DNA of 64,000 nucleotides, taken from contig NZ_JARRAG010000002.1 in NCBI RefSeq assembly GCF_029589435.1, forward strand, positions 1,054,001 through 1,118,000, read 5' to 3'. Below are positions 1-8,611 of this stretch, one piece after another (the stretch's first letter is position 1; each line of letters starts with the position of its first letter). The stretch comes from Paludisphaera mucosa (GTDB lineage Bacteria > Planctomycetota > Planctomycetia > Isosphaerales > Isosphaeraceae). A program made the position numbers and the translations under genes. The notes under the pieces were generated by a model. That model searched no databases. It was not told the origin of the DNA and saw only the letters and a program-made list of their open reading frames with translations.

Positions 1-199
1 AGCCGACGACCCCGCGGACCCAGCGGGCCTCATGGAAGGCGACGACGATCCCTGCGCAGAGCAGGCTGGACAGGACGCAGACGAGAGCCCACCGCCCGAC
101 CTCCTCGTGCGGGATGGCCCTGCGAGCCCTCCCGGGCCCCTCCCCAACCCCGCGAGATCCGTCGTCGATCGTCGATCCTGGCTCGTCCATGCCGCCCAT
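1..199 (-). CDS. N-terminal part of a membrane protein (cut by window edge)
   Basis: Reading the minus strand from an ATG at 199 (a second in-frame ATG lies at 190) gives an open frame that runs off the left edge. After a polar, glycine/arginine-rich N-terminus of about 35 residues comes a hydrophobic stretch (WALVCVLSSLLCAGIVVAF) that looks like a single membrane span. I do not recognise a family from this fragment. It is transcribed in the same direction as the next two genes (304-947 and 962-2152), so it may be the distal gene of the same unit. Start choice is uncertain because no strong ribosome-binding site is visible. Confidence 0.45.
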   Translation of the reverse strand, partial: MGGMDEPGSTIDDGSRGVGEGPGRARRAIPHEEVGRWALVCVLSSLLCAGIVVAFHEARWVRGVVG

Positions 200-303
200 G
201 CTATCGCCGCGTCGCGACGAGGGTCTACGCCGACGGGGCCGTCGTCCAGAGATCCGGACCCAAGTAACGCGACCGCCCCTGGTGCGCCTGAGCGCCGGAC
301 CGG

Positions 304-947
304 CTACGTCCGCGCGGCCCCGACGAATCCGCCGGCCAGGAATCCGGCCGCCAGGACCGCAAGCCGCGCGAGGCGGTCATGGTAAGTCGGCCGGCCCGGT
401 GGCAGGTCCATGTCGAAGAGGAGGATCAGCAGGGGGATCGAGAGGAATGCGCCGACGACGGCCCCGCGAAAGAACGGGACCAGGTCCCACCCCCGCGCCC
501 GCTCCAGCCTGCGCACGGACGATCCCGTCGCGAGCCCCAGCAGCACGCTCAGGAGCCCCCCGCCCCGAACTCCGCGGCCTCCACGATCCACGAGAACCGA
601 GGATGCCTCCCCAGGTCGCCGGCGGCCCACCGCCCGAACCGGACGGCCGGGCCGAGCGGCCGGAACCGCCCCATCGCGACCTGCCGCGCCAGGAATCCCG
701 CGGCCGGCGCCGTGACGATCGCCGTGGCGTAGTGGAACCCCTCCAGCCTGCGCCGGCGGATCACCGCCTCGTAGAGCAGCCAGAGCATCAACGCCAGCAA
801 CGGCCCGTAAGCCCCGAGGACCATCGGCTCCATGCCCCTCGCCAGGGCCAGCCCGACCGCGACCACGGCGATCGCCCACATCGCCCGGCCCAGGCCGCTC
901 CCCTCCGGCGGCCCGGCCCCGCCCTTCGTCTTCCTGGAATCCGCCAC
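304..947 (-). CDS. Membrane protein gene with an apparent frameshift
   Basis: A GTG at 947, preceded by a GGGGCGGGGA ribosome-binding-like stretch and only 15 bases after the stop of the upstream thioredoxin gene, opens a frame with hydrophobic segments (MWAIAVVAVGLALA, LLALMLWLLYEAVI). That frame stops at 549 just after EAAEFGAGGS. The natural continuation is in the neighbouring frame, LLSVLLGLATGSSVRRLERA through FLSIPLLILLFDM to a stop at 304. The switch point is a run of six C on the plus strand (556-561); one extra base would restore a single protein of about 214 residues with at least four membrane segments. Either a homopolymer consensus error or a recent inactivation. Family not recognised; probably co-transcribed with the 962-2152 gene. 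Confidence 0.6.
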
Positions 948-961
948 GTCCCCGCCCCCGC

Positions 962-2152
962 TCAGCGCTTCTCGGCCTCGGCCAGCAGCGAATCCACGGC
1001 GCGGTCGATCTCCTCGCCCCGGACGTCCTTGAAGCGGATGACGCCCGCCTCGTCGAGGACGAAGGCGGAGGGGAACGACGAGACGCCCCATCGCGTCGTG
1101 ATCGGCCCTGAGGTCCCGTCCGGCCCGTCCCACCAGCAGCGCCAGGTGACGTCTCGCCGGGCGACGGCTTCTCGGAGCGTCTCGACCTTCTGGTCCGTAT
1201 TCACGCTCACGGCGGCGAACGCGCCGCTCTTGAGCCGCTCGATGAGCGCCCGTTCCTGCGGGTAGTAGGCGACGCACGGCCCGCACCAGTTCCCTGAGAA
1301 CGTCAGGAGCACGACCTTGCCCCGGAAGTCGCTCAGGCGAAACGTCCGCCCCTCGTGGTCCTCGCCGACGATCTCCGGTGCGACCTTGCCGACCGCCAGG
1401 TTCCGCATGGCGAACAGCTCCCCCTCGGCGATCGAGCCGAGCGTCCGGGCGTCGCCGTCCCACTTCAGGTCGGCGAACTCCGCGATCACCCGTTCGAGCA
1501 GCCCCTCCACCTCGCGATCCCGGGACTCGGGGTCGGTTCGCTCGATGAGCTTCAGCGCGACCTCGCGCCGGGCGTCGTCGACGTAACGGCCCAGCCGCGA
1601 CGGCTCCTCGCGGACGCGACGGACCATCCGCGCCTGGTGGCGCAGATAGTCGGCCAGGACGGCGCACGCACGCCCCCGGTCCTCGCGCCGGGGGGCCCGC
1701 CGGAGCACGGCCCGGATCAGCTCTTCGGCGGCCGGCTCGACCGCGAAGTAGAAGATCCGGCCGCACAACACGCCCATCCCCGGGTCGGCCGCGTGGTCCA
1801 TGAGGATCTCCAGCGCCTGTCGCGATTCGTCGCCCGGACCCGTCCGCGCCGTGTCGATCACGAATTGCAGGGCCGAGACGACGGCCGGGTCGCGCGGCGC
1901 GGCCCGCACCGCTTCCAGGATCTCCAGCGTGCTCGCGCGGACCTCGCCCCGATATCGGTCGATCGCCGGCTTCTGCCGCTCCTCCGTCGTCTGCCCGGCC
2001 AGCTCGGCGTGATACCGCTCGCGGGCCCCCTCGTGCCGCTTCGACACGACCTCCAGCCGCGTCGCCAACTCGGAAGGATCCTCGGCGCGGCACAGGGCCG
2101 TCCCCACGATCGCCCCCACCGCGAACACCGCCCACGCCGTCGGTCGCATCAT
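962..2152 (-). CDS. TlpA-like thioredoxin-fold protein, exported
   Basis: Protein of 396 residues. ATG at 2152 is chosen because GAGGGGAGGGA lies just upstream and the product then starts with a clean signal peptide (MMRPTAWAVFAVGAIVGTALCRA). Residues about 25-250 are helical and charged without a recognised domain. The C-terminal 130 residues are an AhpC/TSA-Redoxin fold: VAPEIVGEDHEG, FRGKVVLLTF, then the redox centre SGNWCGPC and a later SSFPSAFVLDE with the cis-proline region. This arrangement is common in planctomycetes and is expected to act as a thiol-disulfide reductase or resistance protein in the periplasm. Upstream lies a TTGACA-type promoter overlapped by a BlaI-like dyad (2199-2227). 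The following frameshifted membrane gene starts 15 bases after the stop. Confidence 0.8.
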   Translation of the reverse strand: MMRPTAWAVFAVGAIVGTALCRAEDPSELATRLEVVSKRHEGARERYHAELAGQTTEERQKPAIDRYRGEVRASTLEILEAVRAAPRDPAVVSALQFVIDTARTGPGDESRQALEILMDHAADPGMGVLCGRIFYFAVEPAAEELIRAVLRRAPRREDRGRACAVLADYLRHQARMVRRVREEPSRLGRYVDDARREVALKLIERTDPESRDREVEGLLERVIAEFADLKWDGDARTLGSIAEGELFAMRNLAVGKVAPEIVGEDHEGRTFRLSDFRGKVVLLTFSGNWCGPCVAYYPQERALIERLKSGAFAAVSVNTDQKVETLREAVARRDVTWRCWWDGPDGTSGPITTRWGVSSFPSAFVLDEAGVIRFKDVRGEEIDRAVDSLLAEAEKR

Positions 2153-2198
2153 CGGTCCCTCCCCTCTCCGCGTCGAACTCCGGGCCGACATGCCTGGA

Positions 2199-2227
2199 AA
2201 CTACAGATGTGCGACGACATTTGTCAA
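2199..2227 (-). promoter_or_regulatory. Promoter/BlaI-like operator upstream of the thioredoxin gene
   Basis: On the minus strand a consensus -35 TTGACA (2227-2222) is embedded in the dyad GACAAATGTC (2225-2216). The 14-base string TTGACAAATGTCGT is repeated exactly at 45013-45026 in front of another gene. A second ACA-N2-TGT element (ACAGATGT) lies at 2203-2210. This is the layout of BlaI/MecI-family operators (ACAnnTGT dyads overlapping -35). No BlaI-type regulator is encoded in the window, so the link is by motif only. Confidence 0.45.
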
Positions 2228-2270
2228 TGATGGTTCGGCTTGAGAATTCCGCCAGCAATCCGCTGGAACC

Positions 2271-2299
2271 TTGCCTCGACCCGGAGGGTTTCGTATTAC
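2271..2299 (+). promoter_or_regulatory. Candidate sigma-70 promoter of the first DUF1559 gene
   Basis: TTGCCT (2271-2276), a 17-base spacer, and TATTAC (2294-2299) lie about 50 bases before the ATG at 2352 and read toward it. Near-identical direct repeats TTTCGTATTACC (2289-2300) and TTTCGTGATACC (2310-2321), 21 bases apart, cover the -10 region and could be a binding site. Confidence 0.35.
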
Positions 2300-2351
2300 C
2301 AATGAGGATTTCGTGATACCGATCGGACCTCCCACCGATAAGGTTGAATTG

Positions 2352-3218
2352 ATGAGACGTCGCGCCTTCACGCTGATCGAGCTGCTGGTGGTGATCGCGA
2401 TCATCGCCGTCCTGATCGCTCTCTTGCTGCCGGCGGTGCAGTCGGCGCGGGAGGCGGCGCGGCGGATTTCGTGCACGAACAACCTGAAGCAGATCGGCCT
2501 GGCGTTCCATGGGTATCACGACGCGCACGGCCGGCTGCCGATGGGGTACGTCTTCGCGCCGGGGTACGTGCGGGGCGGGTTCGGCTGGGGGGCGATGATC
2601 CTGCCGGGGGTCGAGCAGCGGACCCTGTTCGACTCGGCCAACTTCGGCCTGCCGCTCTGGAATGCGGTCAACGCCACGACGTCGACGACGCCGATCGGCT
2701 TCTTCCTCTGCCCGTCCGACGAGACGTCGCCGGGGCGGTTCCTGGAGCGGGACGGTTTTCGATATGCGAAATCGAGCTATGTGGCGTCGTTCGGCCCCGG
2801 GAACATGGACCTCGACCCGACCGATCGCCGCGGCCTGTTCCAGCGCAACGGCGGCGTCCGGTTCGCCGAGGTGCCTGACGGCCTCTCGACGACCCTCGCC
2901 GGCTCCGAGCGGCACAACGGGACGTTCGCGGTCGAGATCGGCTCGCACGACCACTTCGACGCCGAGACCGTGTGGATCGGCGCGGTGAAGGAGGATCCGG
3001 ACGACGACCACGCCCACACGACACTCTTCCAGTCGAGCCACGCCCCCAACGCCCGCGACATGAACGACCAGGACGCCGCCTGCCGCCACCCCGGCGGGAT
3101 CAACGCGCTGCTGGCCGACGGATCGGTCCGGTTCCTCAAGTCGTCGATCGACCTGGGCGTCTACCAGGCCCTCTCCAGCCGCGCGGGGGGCGAGGTCGTC
3201 GGGGCCGACGCCTACTGA
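2352..3218 (+). CDS. DUF1559 pilin-like protein (type IV prepilin N-terminus)
   Basis: 288-residue protein starting at ATG 2352, directly before the prepilin signal [20 protein letters not shown]. The short basic leader, the Phe/Thr/Glu processing site (cleavage expected before F) and the hydrophobic helix are those of type IV pilins and type II secretion pseudopilins. They are followed by [14 protein letters not shown] and [18 protein letters not shown], the hallmark of planctomycete DUF1559 (SBP_bac_10) proteins. The C-terminus has the usual [20 protein letters not shown] motif. These proteins exist in dozens of copies in planctomycete genomes; an envelope or extracellular structural role is assumed, not shown. 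A second member follows at 3651. Confidence 0.88.
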   Translation: MRRRAFTLIELLVVIAIIAVLIALLLPAVQSAREAARRISCTNNLKQIGLAFHGYHDAHGRLPMGYVFAPGYVRGGFGWGAMILPGVEQRTLFDSANFGLPLWNAVNATTSTTPIGFFLCPSDETSPGRFLERDGFRYAKSSYVASFGPGNMDLDPTDRRGLFQRNGGVRFAEVPDGLSTTLAGSERHNGTFAVEIGSHDHFDAETVWIGAVKEDPDDDHAHTTLFQSSHAPNARDMNDQDAACRHPGGINALLADGSVRFLKSSIDLGVYQALSSRAGGEVVGADAY

Positions 3219-3650
3219 GCGGGTCGCCGCCGTCCGCCCGCATCGCCGGTCCCACGCCCATCCATCTCGTCGCAGATCTTTATGGGATCGCGTCGGCGCG
3301 ACCTTCGCGGTCGCCCTGCGCAGGTCCATGCTCGTCGCGCGTTCGACCTCCCCCGCGCCACGCGTTTCCTCGGCCGCGAGGCGGGGATCACATCGGTCTG
3401 CATATAACCGAAAATTCATGAAATATTCTTCAATAAGCGTGCGGTCCGACTATAGGATGGGCTGAAGGACGATTTCGCCGTCCGGCGAGGCGCTCCGACC
3501 GCCTGAAGGTCGAGGCTTTCCAGCCCGTCGGCCACCCCCCCGCCCGTGCTCATCGCCGCTTACGACGTCACAACCACAAGGACCGGAGCCGACGGGCGAC
3601 GATCGATCGGGATCGCGCTTCTCCGCCCGGGATTCGGAGTTCTCAGTCTC
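3219..3650 (+). promoter_or_regulatory. 432-base gap holding the upstream region of the second DUF1559 gene
   Basis: No convincing gene on either strand. Bases 3400-3460 are locally AT-rich (AAATATTCTTCAATAAG) and include TATAGGAT at 3451-3458, a plausible -10 element for the gene at 3651, without a clear -35 partner. The remaining sequence resembles neither repeats nor coding DNA. Confidence 0.3.
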
Positions 3651-4823
3651 ATGAATGCCGCATCGCGTCGCGATCGAGGATTCACGCTGATCGAGCTGCT
3701 GGTGGTCATCGCGATCATCGCGGTCCTGATCGCCCTGCTGTTGCCCGCCGTGCAGTCGGCCCGCGAGGCGGCCCGTCGCGCCCAGTGCACCAACAACCTC
3801 AAGCAGATCGCCCTGGCGGCGAACAACTACGAGAGCACCAACGGCTGCTTCCCCGGCGGATCGTACTCGGGCGCCGACCCGAACGTCCCGCCCCGTTGGT
3901 CGACCTACCCCGAGAATTTCAGCTGCTTCGTGCGCATGCTCCCCTATTTCGAGCAGGGCGCCATGTACGCCTCGCTGAACCTCAACCTCTGCTCCTCGGA
4001 CGTCGCCAACCTGACGATCGCCGGCGTGCGGGTCAGCTCGCTGATCTGCCCGAGCGACACCCAGAACGAGACGATCCCGCTCCCCGCCACGCGGGCCTCG
4101 ACGCCCCCCACCTCGCCCGGCTGGAGCTTCAACTACATCGACACGGCGGGCTCCCCGAGCGCGGTCTACCCGCTCCCCCCGGGGACCTGGATGCAGGCCT
4201 TCACGAGCTACGGAGGCAACGCGGGGACGTGGACCTTCGGCTTCACCAAGCTGATGGACTCCTCGATCCTCGGCTACTACAACGGCGTCATCTACAACGA
4301 CAGCAGCGTCCGGATCGCGGGGATCACCGACGGGACGAGCAACACGTTCCTCTTCGGCGAGCACAGCAAGAACCAGCTCTTCAAGATCGACCCCGGCTAC
4401 GCGATCTCCGACGGAGCCTGGAACTCGGCCCGCTGGTACGACACCCTCTTCGCCGCCCTCTACCCGATCAACTTCGGCTTCGGCAACAACCAGGCGATCA
4501 AGAGCACCTCGTACTACTACCCCACGACCGCCGGCAGCATGCACCCGGGCGGGGCCAACTTCGCCTTCTGCGACGGCTCGGTCCGGTTCATCAAGAGCAG
4601 CGTCAGCAGCTGGAGCTTCAGCCAGCAGAACGCCACGAGCTACGGCGATTCGCTGCCCGACAACACGACCTACGGCACGTCCCCCAAGGGGACCAACGGC
4701 AGCGCCAAGGCGGGCAACTACCTGACCCACGTGGGTTCGACCGGCACGCCCGCCCAGCTGGGCGTCTATCAGCAGCTGGCCACCCGGGCCGGCGGCGAGG
4801 TCGTCAGCGCCGACGGGTATTGA
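3651..4823 (+). CDS. DUF1559 pilin-like protein, second copy
   Basis: 390-residue paralogue of the 2352-3218 product. The ATG at 3651 gives the leader [10 protein letters not shown] followed by [34 protein letters not shown] and [17 protein letters not shown]. The middle part carries Ser/Thr/Asn/Tyr-rich beta-type sequence and [13 protein letters not shown], another DUF1559 hallmark. Near the C-terminus are [16 protein letters not shown] and a final [20 protein letters not shown] that matches the end of the first copy ([20 protein letters not shown]). An upstream in-frame extension exists but places residues before the prepilin leader, so it is not used. A strong hairpin at 4861-4890 follows, then a small lipoprotein gene, a frequent companion of DUF1559 genes. 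Confidence 0.9.
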   Translation: MNAASRRDRGFTLIELLVVIAIIAVLIALLLPAVQSAREAARRAQCTNNLKQIALAANNYESTNGCFPGGSYSGADPNVPPRWSTYPENFSCFVRMLPYFEQGAMYASLNLNLCSSDVANLTIAGVRVSSLICPSDTQNETIPLPATRASTPPTSPGWSFNYIDTAGSPSAVYPLPPGTWMQAFTSYGGNAGTWTFGFTKLMDSSILGYYNGVIYNDSSVRIAGITDGTSNTFLFGEHSKNQLFKIDPGYAISDGAWNSARWYDTLFAALYPINFGFGNNQAIKSTSYYYPTTAGSMHPGGANFAFCDGSVRFIKSSVSSWSFSQQNATSYGDSLPDNTTYGTSPKGTNGSAKAGNYLTHVGSTGTPAQLGVYQQLATRAGGEVVSADGY

Positions 4824-4860
4824 TCCACGGGCTCGAGCGTCCCTCCCCCGCGTGAATCTC

Positions 4861-4890
4861 GGCGGGACCGCGCCCCGGCGCGGTCCCGCC
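4861..4890 (+). terminator. Perfect GC hairpin after the DUF1559 gene
   Basis: Left arm GGCGGGACCGCGCC (4861-4874) and right arm GGCGCGGTCCCGCC (4877-4890) pair perfectly over 14 bases around a 2-base centre (effectively a 4-base loop). It sits 38 bases after the stop at 4823 and 48 bases before the lipoprotein start. No T run follows, so it may act as an attenuator or 3' stabiliser rather than a textbook terminator. Confidence 0.55.
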
Positions 4891-4937
4891 GCCGCTTTCG
4901 TCCCGGCCTTCGAGGGGCGACGAGGAAGAGATCCGAC

Positions 4938-5354
4938 ATGACAAGGTTCATCGCCGGCTGCCTGGTCTGCCTGGGCCTCGCCGCGACCCCGGGCTGCGGA
5001 TCCGGGGCCCCGTCGACGGACGATCCGGGCACGCCCGCCCCGCACAAGGGGAGCGTGATCCCGCTCCCCGGCGGCGGCTTTTTGGAAGTCGTCAAGACGG
5101 AGGCCGCCTCGCCGCGGGCGCCCGTCGAGAAGGAAGGGGCCTTCTACTTCCTCAAGGACATGGAGACTCCGATGTCGCCCGCCCCGAAGGCCGCGACCCT
5201 GGCCGTCGGCAAGAAGAAGATCGAGCTGCAAGTCGACGGCGAAGCCCTCGTCACGCCGCCCGGCCCGCCGATCTTCCCCAAGGGGGGCCTCGACGGCGTC
5301 CTCGCCGTCGAGATCGACAACCAGCCCCGGAACATCCCCCTGGGGATCCGCTGA
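4938..5354 (+). CDS. Small lipoprotein associated with DUF1559 gene
   Basis: 138 residues. MTRFIAGCLVCLGLAATPGC is a lipoprotein signal peptide with a lipobox-like ATPGC, so the mature protein would begin at Cys20 and be anchored in a membrane. The rest is rich in Pro, Gly and Lys with no recognised domain (for example GSVIPLPGGGFLEVVKTEA). Short lipoproteins encoded directly downstream of DUF1559 genes are frequent in planctomycetes; function unknown. A ribosome-binding-like GAGGGGCGACGAGGAAGAG precedes the ATG. Confidence 0.72.
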   Translation: MTRFIAGCLVCLGLAATPGCGSGAPSTDDPGTPAPHKGSVIPLPGGGFLEVVKTEAASPRAPVEKEGAFYFLKDMETPMSPAPKAATLAVGKKKIELQVDGEALVTPPGPPIFPKGGLDGVLAVEIDNQPRNIPLGIR

Positions 5355-5443
5355 CCCTCCGGATCGCCTCCGCCGGAGAATTCGGGGCCGTCCTCAAGAA
5401 TCGACCCGAAGGTGCGAACCCACGAGCGGAGGACGACCCGACG

Positions 5444-5869
5444 ATGATTTCCCCGAATGCGAGCGACGCCCGAATGGACCTGGCCCTGCCGCGGATCCTG
5501 GCCGCGTTCCTGTTCCTGCTGGCCGCCGTCATGGGCCTGCCCGCTGCGGCCGTGGTGTTGACGGGCCTGGTCAAGGGCGACTGGAGCGTCATCCTGGTCA
5601 TGACGATAGTCATGCCGTTCGTCTGGATGTCCGCATGGCTCGGGAGGATACTCTGGTCCGGCCGCCCCATCCCGGACTGGTTCGTCGCCGCGACCGCCTT
5701 CGTGGTGAGCCTGGCCCCGTTCGGCATCCTGCTGGCGAGCGGCCACGCGGGCTTCGCCGGGCTCCTGCTCGTCGTGGCCAGCCCCATGCTGCTGGGCATC
5801 TGGTCGTCCTGGCGGGGCCGTCGTCACGACGCCGCGTCCAAGCCGAAGCCCCTCGACGACTTCGCGTGA
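5444..5869 (+). CDS. Small integral membrane protein
   Basis: 141 residues with four hydrophobic segments: ILAAFLFLLAAVMGLPAAAVV, VILVMTIVMPFVWMSAWLG, WFVAATAFVVSLAPFGILLA and FAGLLLVVASPMLLGIW. The C-terminus is basic and polar (RGRRHDAASKPKP), probably cytoplasmic. The ATG at 5444 follows GGAGGACGACC at a good distance. The gene ends 13 bases from the convergent amine oxidase gene. No family recognised. Confidence 0.68.
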   Translation: MISPNASDARMDLALPRILAAFLFLLAAVMGLPAAAVVLTGLVKGDWSVILVMTIVMPFVWMSAWLGRILWSGRPIPDWFVAATAFVVSLAPFGILLASGHAGFAGLLLVVASPMLLGIWSSWRGRRHDAASKPKPLDDFA

Positions 5870-5882
5870 GCCGGCCCGTCGC

Positions 5883-7865
5883 CTAGCGAAGGGCCGTCGG
5901 CGCGACGTCGAGCGCGGGGTTGGCGTCGAAGAAGCCGTCGGGCTTGAGGGCGAAGCCCACCGAGGCCGACGGCATCACCGGCCAGTCCTCGACGCGCGGG
6001 ATGTGCGTCTGGCCGAAGTTGTACCAGAGCACGACGTCGGCCTTCGCCAGGCCGCGGTCGGCCTTCGTCCAGGCGCCGAGGCCCGCGTCCTCCGGGTTCT
6101 GGTTCGGGTACTCGCCCGCCGGGTAGCGTTCGTCGGCGCGGTAGGGCGTCACCCACAGGTTGTGGGTCAGGAACTGGGCGCGCTTGAGCACGGCGAACGA
6201 CGGCCGCGCGAACGGCCGCAGGGTCTCGCCGGGGCAGAGCCGGTAGCCGACCGGGCCGCCCAGCGCGTTCGTCTTCGATGCGTTCACGACCCGCCAGAAT
6301 CGGGCCGACGCCGGGTCGGCGTCGCGCCGCGCCGCCGACTCCGTCTCCAGCGCCGTCGTCTCGGCGTAGAAGGCGTTGCCGTGCGGGTTCTCGGGGCCCT
6401 CGGGGTCGCTCCGGACGTTCACCTCCTGCGCGGCGTTGGCCTCGCCGTCGACGTCCAGGTCGAGCCGGGCGTTGAAGAAATGTTGATGATTGGGCGCGTT
6501 CAGGCGAGGGGCGACCTCGGTGCCGTGCTTCGGCGTCTCGCCAGGCTTCAGCGCCTGGGTGTTGACGATCCCGGTGAGCTTCATCTCCATCTGGATCGAG
6601 CCGTCCTGGTGGAAGTACCAGTAGAAGCCGTAGTCGTAGTTGCCGACGTTGGCGATCATCGACACCGCCAGCCGCCGCGCCCGGCGGACCTCCGACTGCG
6701 CCGTGCGCCAGTCGGTGTGCTTCCAGAGCAGGCCGACGTCCTCCTCGTGCAGGCAGACGGCGTTCTTGATGACGACGGGCCGGCCGTGGTTGTCGGCGAA
6801 GCAGCCGTCGAAGTAGCGGATGGTCCCCAGGCAGTCGCAGCCCAGGGCCAGCGAGTTGGCCAGGATCCCGACGCCGTACTCGCCCAGGTCGAACACGTTC
6901 TTGCGATAGGCCGACTCCTTGGGGTCGCCGTACGGCACCACCATCTCGGCGATCGACCCGCGGTAGAGCACCGGCCGTCCGTCGTACGCGACGGTGTGGA
7001 GCACCAGCCCCTCGCGCGGGGTGAAGCCGACCCGGAAGGTCCACTTCTGCCAGCGGACTTCCCGCCCGCGGACCTCGAAGCTCGGCCCGTCGGCCTGGAC
7101 GACCTCCAGCGGCTTCAGGTCGGCGCGGACCTTCGCCACGTCCGCCCGGCCCCAGTTGCCCGGCCCGGCGGGCACCGGCACGACGCCCAGGTCCTCGACC
7201 CGCACGACCTCCTTGCGGTTGAGGTCGATGATCGTCATCAGGCCCTCGACCGGGTGCGCATAGCCGTTGTCGGTCGCCGACGCCTTGACCCACGTCAGCG
7301 CGCGGACGTACCGACGCCCCCGATCCTCGGGCGGCTCGCCGCCGTAATGGCCGGCCGACCAGGCGTCGACCATGACCAGGCTCATGTCCTCGATCCCGCG
7401 CTTTTTGAGGGCCTCGCGGAACGCCGGCGACTTCTTGGCCGTCTCCTCGCACTCGCCGAACTCTTCGAGCAGGACCGGCGGCTGGACGCCCTCCGGCAGC
7501 GCCTCGTACCTCGGCACCGACCGCGCCGAGAGGTCGACCAGCGCCTCGTAGCCCCGCCCCGTCGCCCTGTCGAGCAGGACCACCCGCGCCTCGCGCGGGA
7601 CCGCCGCGCCGGGCGTCGGGTGCAGCACCTTCGCCTTCTCGGGCTCGTTCAGCGCAACCGAGACGAACCGGACGCCCTCCGGCAGTTTTCGCGCCTCGCG
7701 GATCGTCGCGACGGCCAGCTCGATCTCCTCGGGCCCGAGCGGATCCAGCGGATGCCGCACCGCGACCTCGGCCTGCGCCACGGGCGCCTGCGCCCCGGTC
7801 CTCGCCGCCGGCCCCAGCAGCGCCAGCGCGATCAGCGTCGCGACCACGATCCTCGATCCCGGCAT
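5883..7865 (-). CDS. Copper amine oxidase (primary-amine oxidase), exported
   Basis: 660 residues, normal size for the family. Signal peptide MPGSRIVVATLIALALLGPAARTGA. The cofactor motif is visible in MIANVGNYDYGF: Tyr410 in N-Y-D is the residue that becomes topaquinone. Two copper-ligand histidines are in NHQHFFNAR (H460, H462) and the third in QTHIPRVEDWP near residue 617. Asp326 in VFDLGEYGVG fits the catalytic base position. The enzyme deaminates primary amines to aldehydes with release of ammonia and hydrogen peroxide, here in the periplasm or outside. GAGGAGGACGGCC precedes the ATG at 7865. The gene follows the DUF2442/HTH gene on the same strand after 120 bases. Confidence 0.9.
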   Translation of the reverse strand: MPGSRIVVATLIALALLGPAARTGAQAPVAQAEVAVRHPLDPLGPEEIELAVATIREARKLPEGVRFVSVALNEPEKAKVLHPTPGAAVPREARVVLLDRATGRGYEALVDLSARSVPRYEALPEGVQPPVLLEEFGECEETAKKSPAFREALKKRGIEDMSLVMVDAWSAGHYGGEPPEDRGRRYVRALTWVKASATDNGYAHPVEGLMTIIDLNRKEVVRVEDLGVVPVPAGPGNWGRADVAKVRADLKPLEVVQADGPSFEVRGREVRWQKWTFRVGFTPREGLVLHTVAYDGRPVLYRGSIAEMVVPYGDPKESAYRKNVFDLGEYGVGILANSLALGCDCLGTIRYFDGCFADNHGRPVVIKNAVCLHEEDVGLLWKHTDWRTAQSEVRRARRLAVSMIANVGNYDYGFYWYFHQDGSIQMEMKLTGIVNTQALKPGETPKHGTEVAPRLNAPNHQHFFNARLDLDVDGEANAAQEVNVRSDPEGPENPHGNAFYAETTALETESAARRDADPASARFWRVVNASKTNALGGPVGYRLCPGETLRPFARPSFAVLKRAQFLTHNLWVTPYRADERYPAGEYPNQNPEDAGLGAWTKADRGLAKADVVLWYNFGQTHIPRVEDWPVMPSASVGFALKPDGFFDANPALDVAPTALR

Positions 7866-7985
7866 GGCCGTCCTCCTCGACTGTCCGCGCGTCGTCGTCC
7901 CAGGTCAGGACGAAGATACCGACCCGACGCCGTCGCGGCTTGACCGGGGCCGACAGGATTTGGGACAGGAGCGGCGTGGCCGGGA

Positions 7986-8513
7986 TCAGTAGTTCTCGAT
8001 CCTCTCGGGTTCGACGCCCAGGCGGGCCGCGATCTTGGCGAGGACCTTCTTCTGGGGCCGGCCCAGCACGTTCCGCTCGAGCCCCGCGATGGTCTCCGCG
8101 GGGATGGGGGCGAAGTCGCGCCGCCGCAGCCCCTTCTGGATGCGGAGCCGGCGGAGCGACGCGCCGAAGCTCCGCGCGCCCTCGCGGCGGGCCTTGTTGA
8201 GCCTGCGGCGGAAGTCGGGGTCGGCCTCGAACAGGACGACGTCTGCGGCGAACTCGCACCCGCCGAATGCGACGGCGTCGCCCTCGTCGGCGAACCCCAG
8301 CACGCCGAAGTCGGGCTCGACGCCGTCCTCGCCGGCCTTGAAGGACGAGAGCGGGAGCATCAGCGTCTTCCGGTCGCCCCGCACGAACGTCACCGTCCCG
8401 GCCTCCGGATCGACCGCGCCGCCGATGAAGCGGTCCCCGGCGTCGTCGGCCGCCAGGGCCGTCGCCAACCCCTCGGCGGGCAGCCATCGATACTCGTCGC
8501 CGAATCCGTCCAT
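7986..8513 (-). CDS. DUF2442-like plus helix-turn-helix protein
   Basis: 175 residues. The N-terminal half (about 25-75) has the DUF2442 pattern: a short beta segment followed by RKTLMLPLSSF. The C-terminal half (about 115-175) resembles an XRE helix-turn-helix: LRRLRIQKGLRRRDFAPIP, ETIAGLERN and KVLAKIAARLGVEPE. DUF2442 proteins often accompany DUF4160 proteins in toxin-antitoxin-like pairs, but no DUF4160 gene is adjacent here, so it is an orphan or a plain regulator. AGGACG precedes the ATG at 8513. It lies 98 bases after the GTPase gene on the same strand and may be the end of that operon. Confidence 0.65.
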   Translation of the reverse strand: MDGFGDEYRWLPAEGLATALAADDAGDRFIGGAVDPEAGTVTFVRGDRKTLMLPLSSFKAGEDGVEPDFGVLGFADEGDAVAFGGCEFAADVVLFEADPDFRRRLNKARREGARSFGASLRRLRIQKGLRRRDFAPIPAETIAGLERNVLGRPQKKVLAKIAARLGVEPERIENY

Positions 8514-8611
8514 CGTCCTGGAGTCCTCCCGGTTGGAACCGCTCGCGCCTTCGACGTCATTGCGTATGGTAACCCGCCCCCGACGATGATGCGCGGCCAT
8601 GCCCGCCGGGC

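Noticed and set aside
549-3419. 956-codon open frame on the minus strand
   Set aside because: It is antisense to the DUF1559 gene and out of frame with the thioredoxin; only its last 130 codons (from GTG 947) are real.
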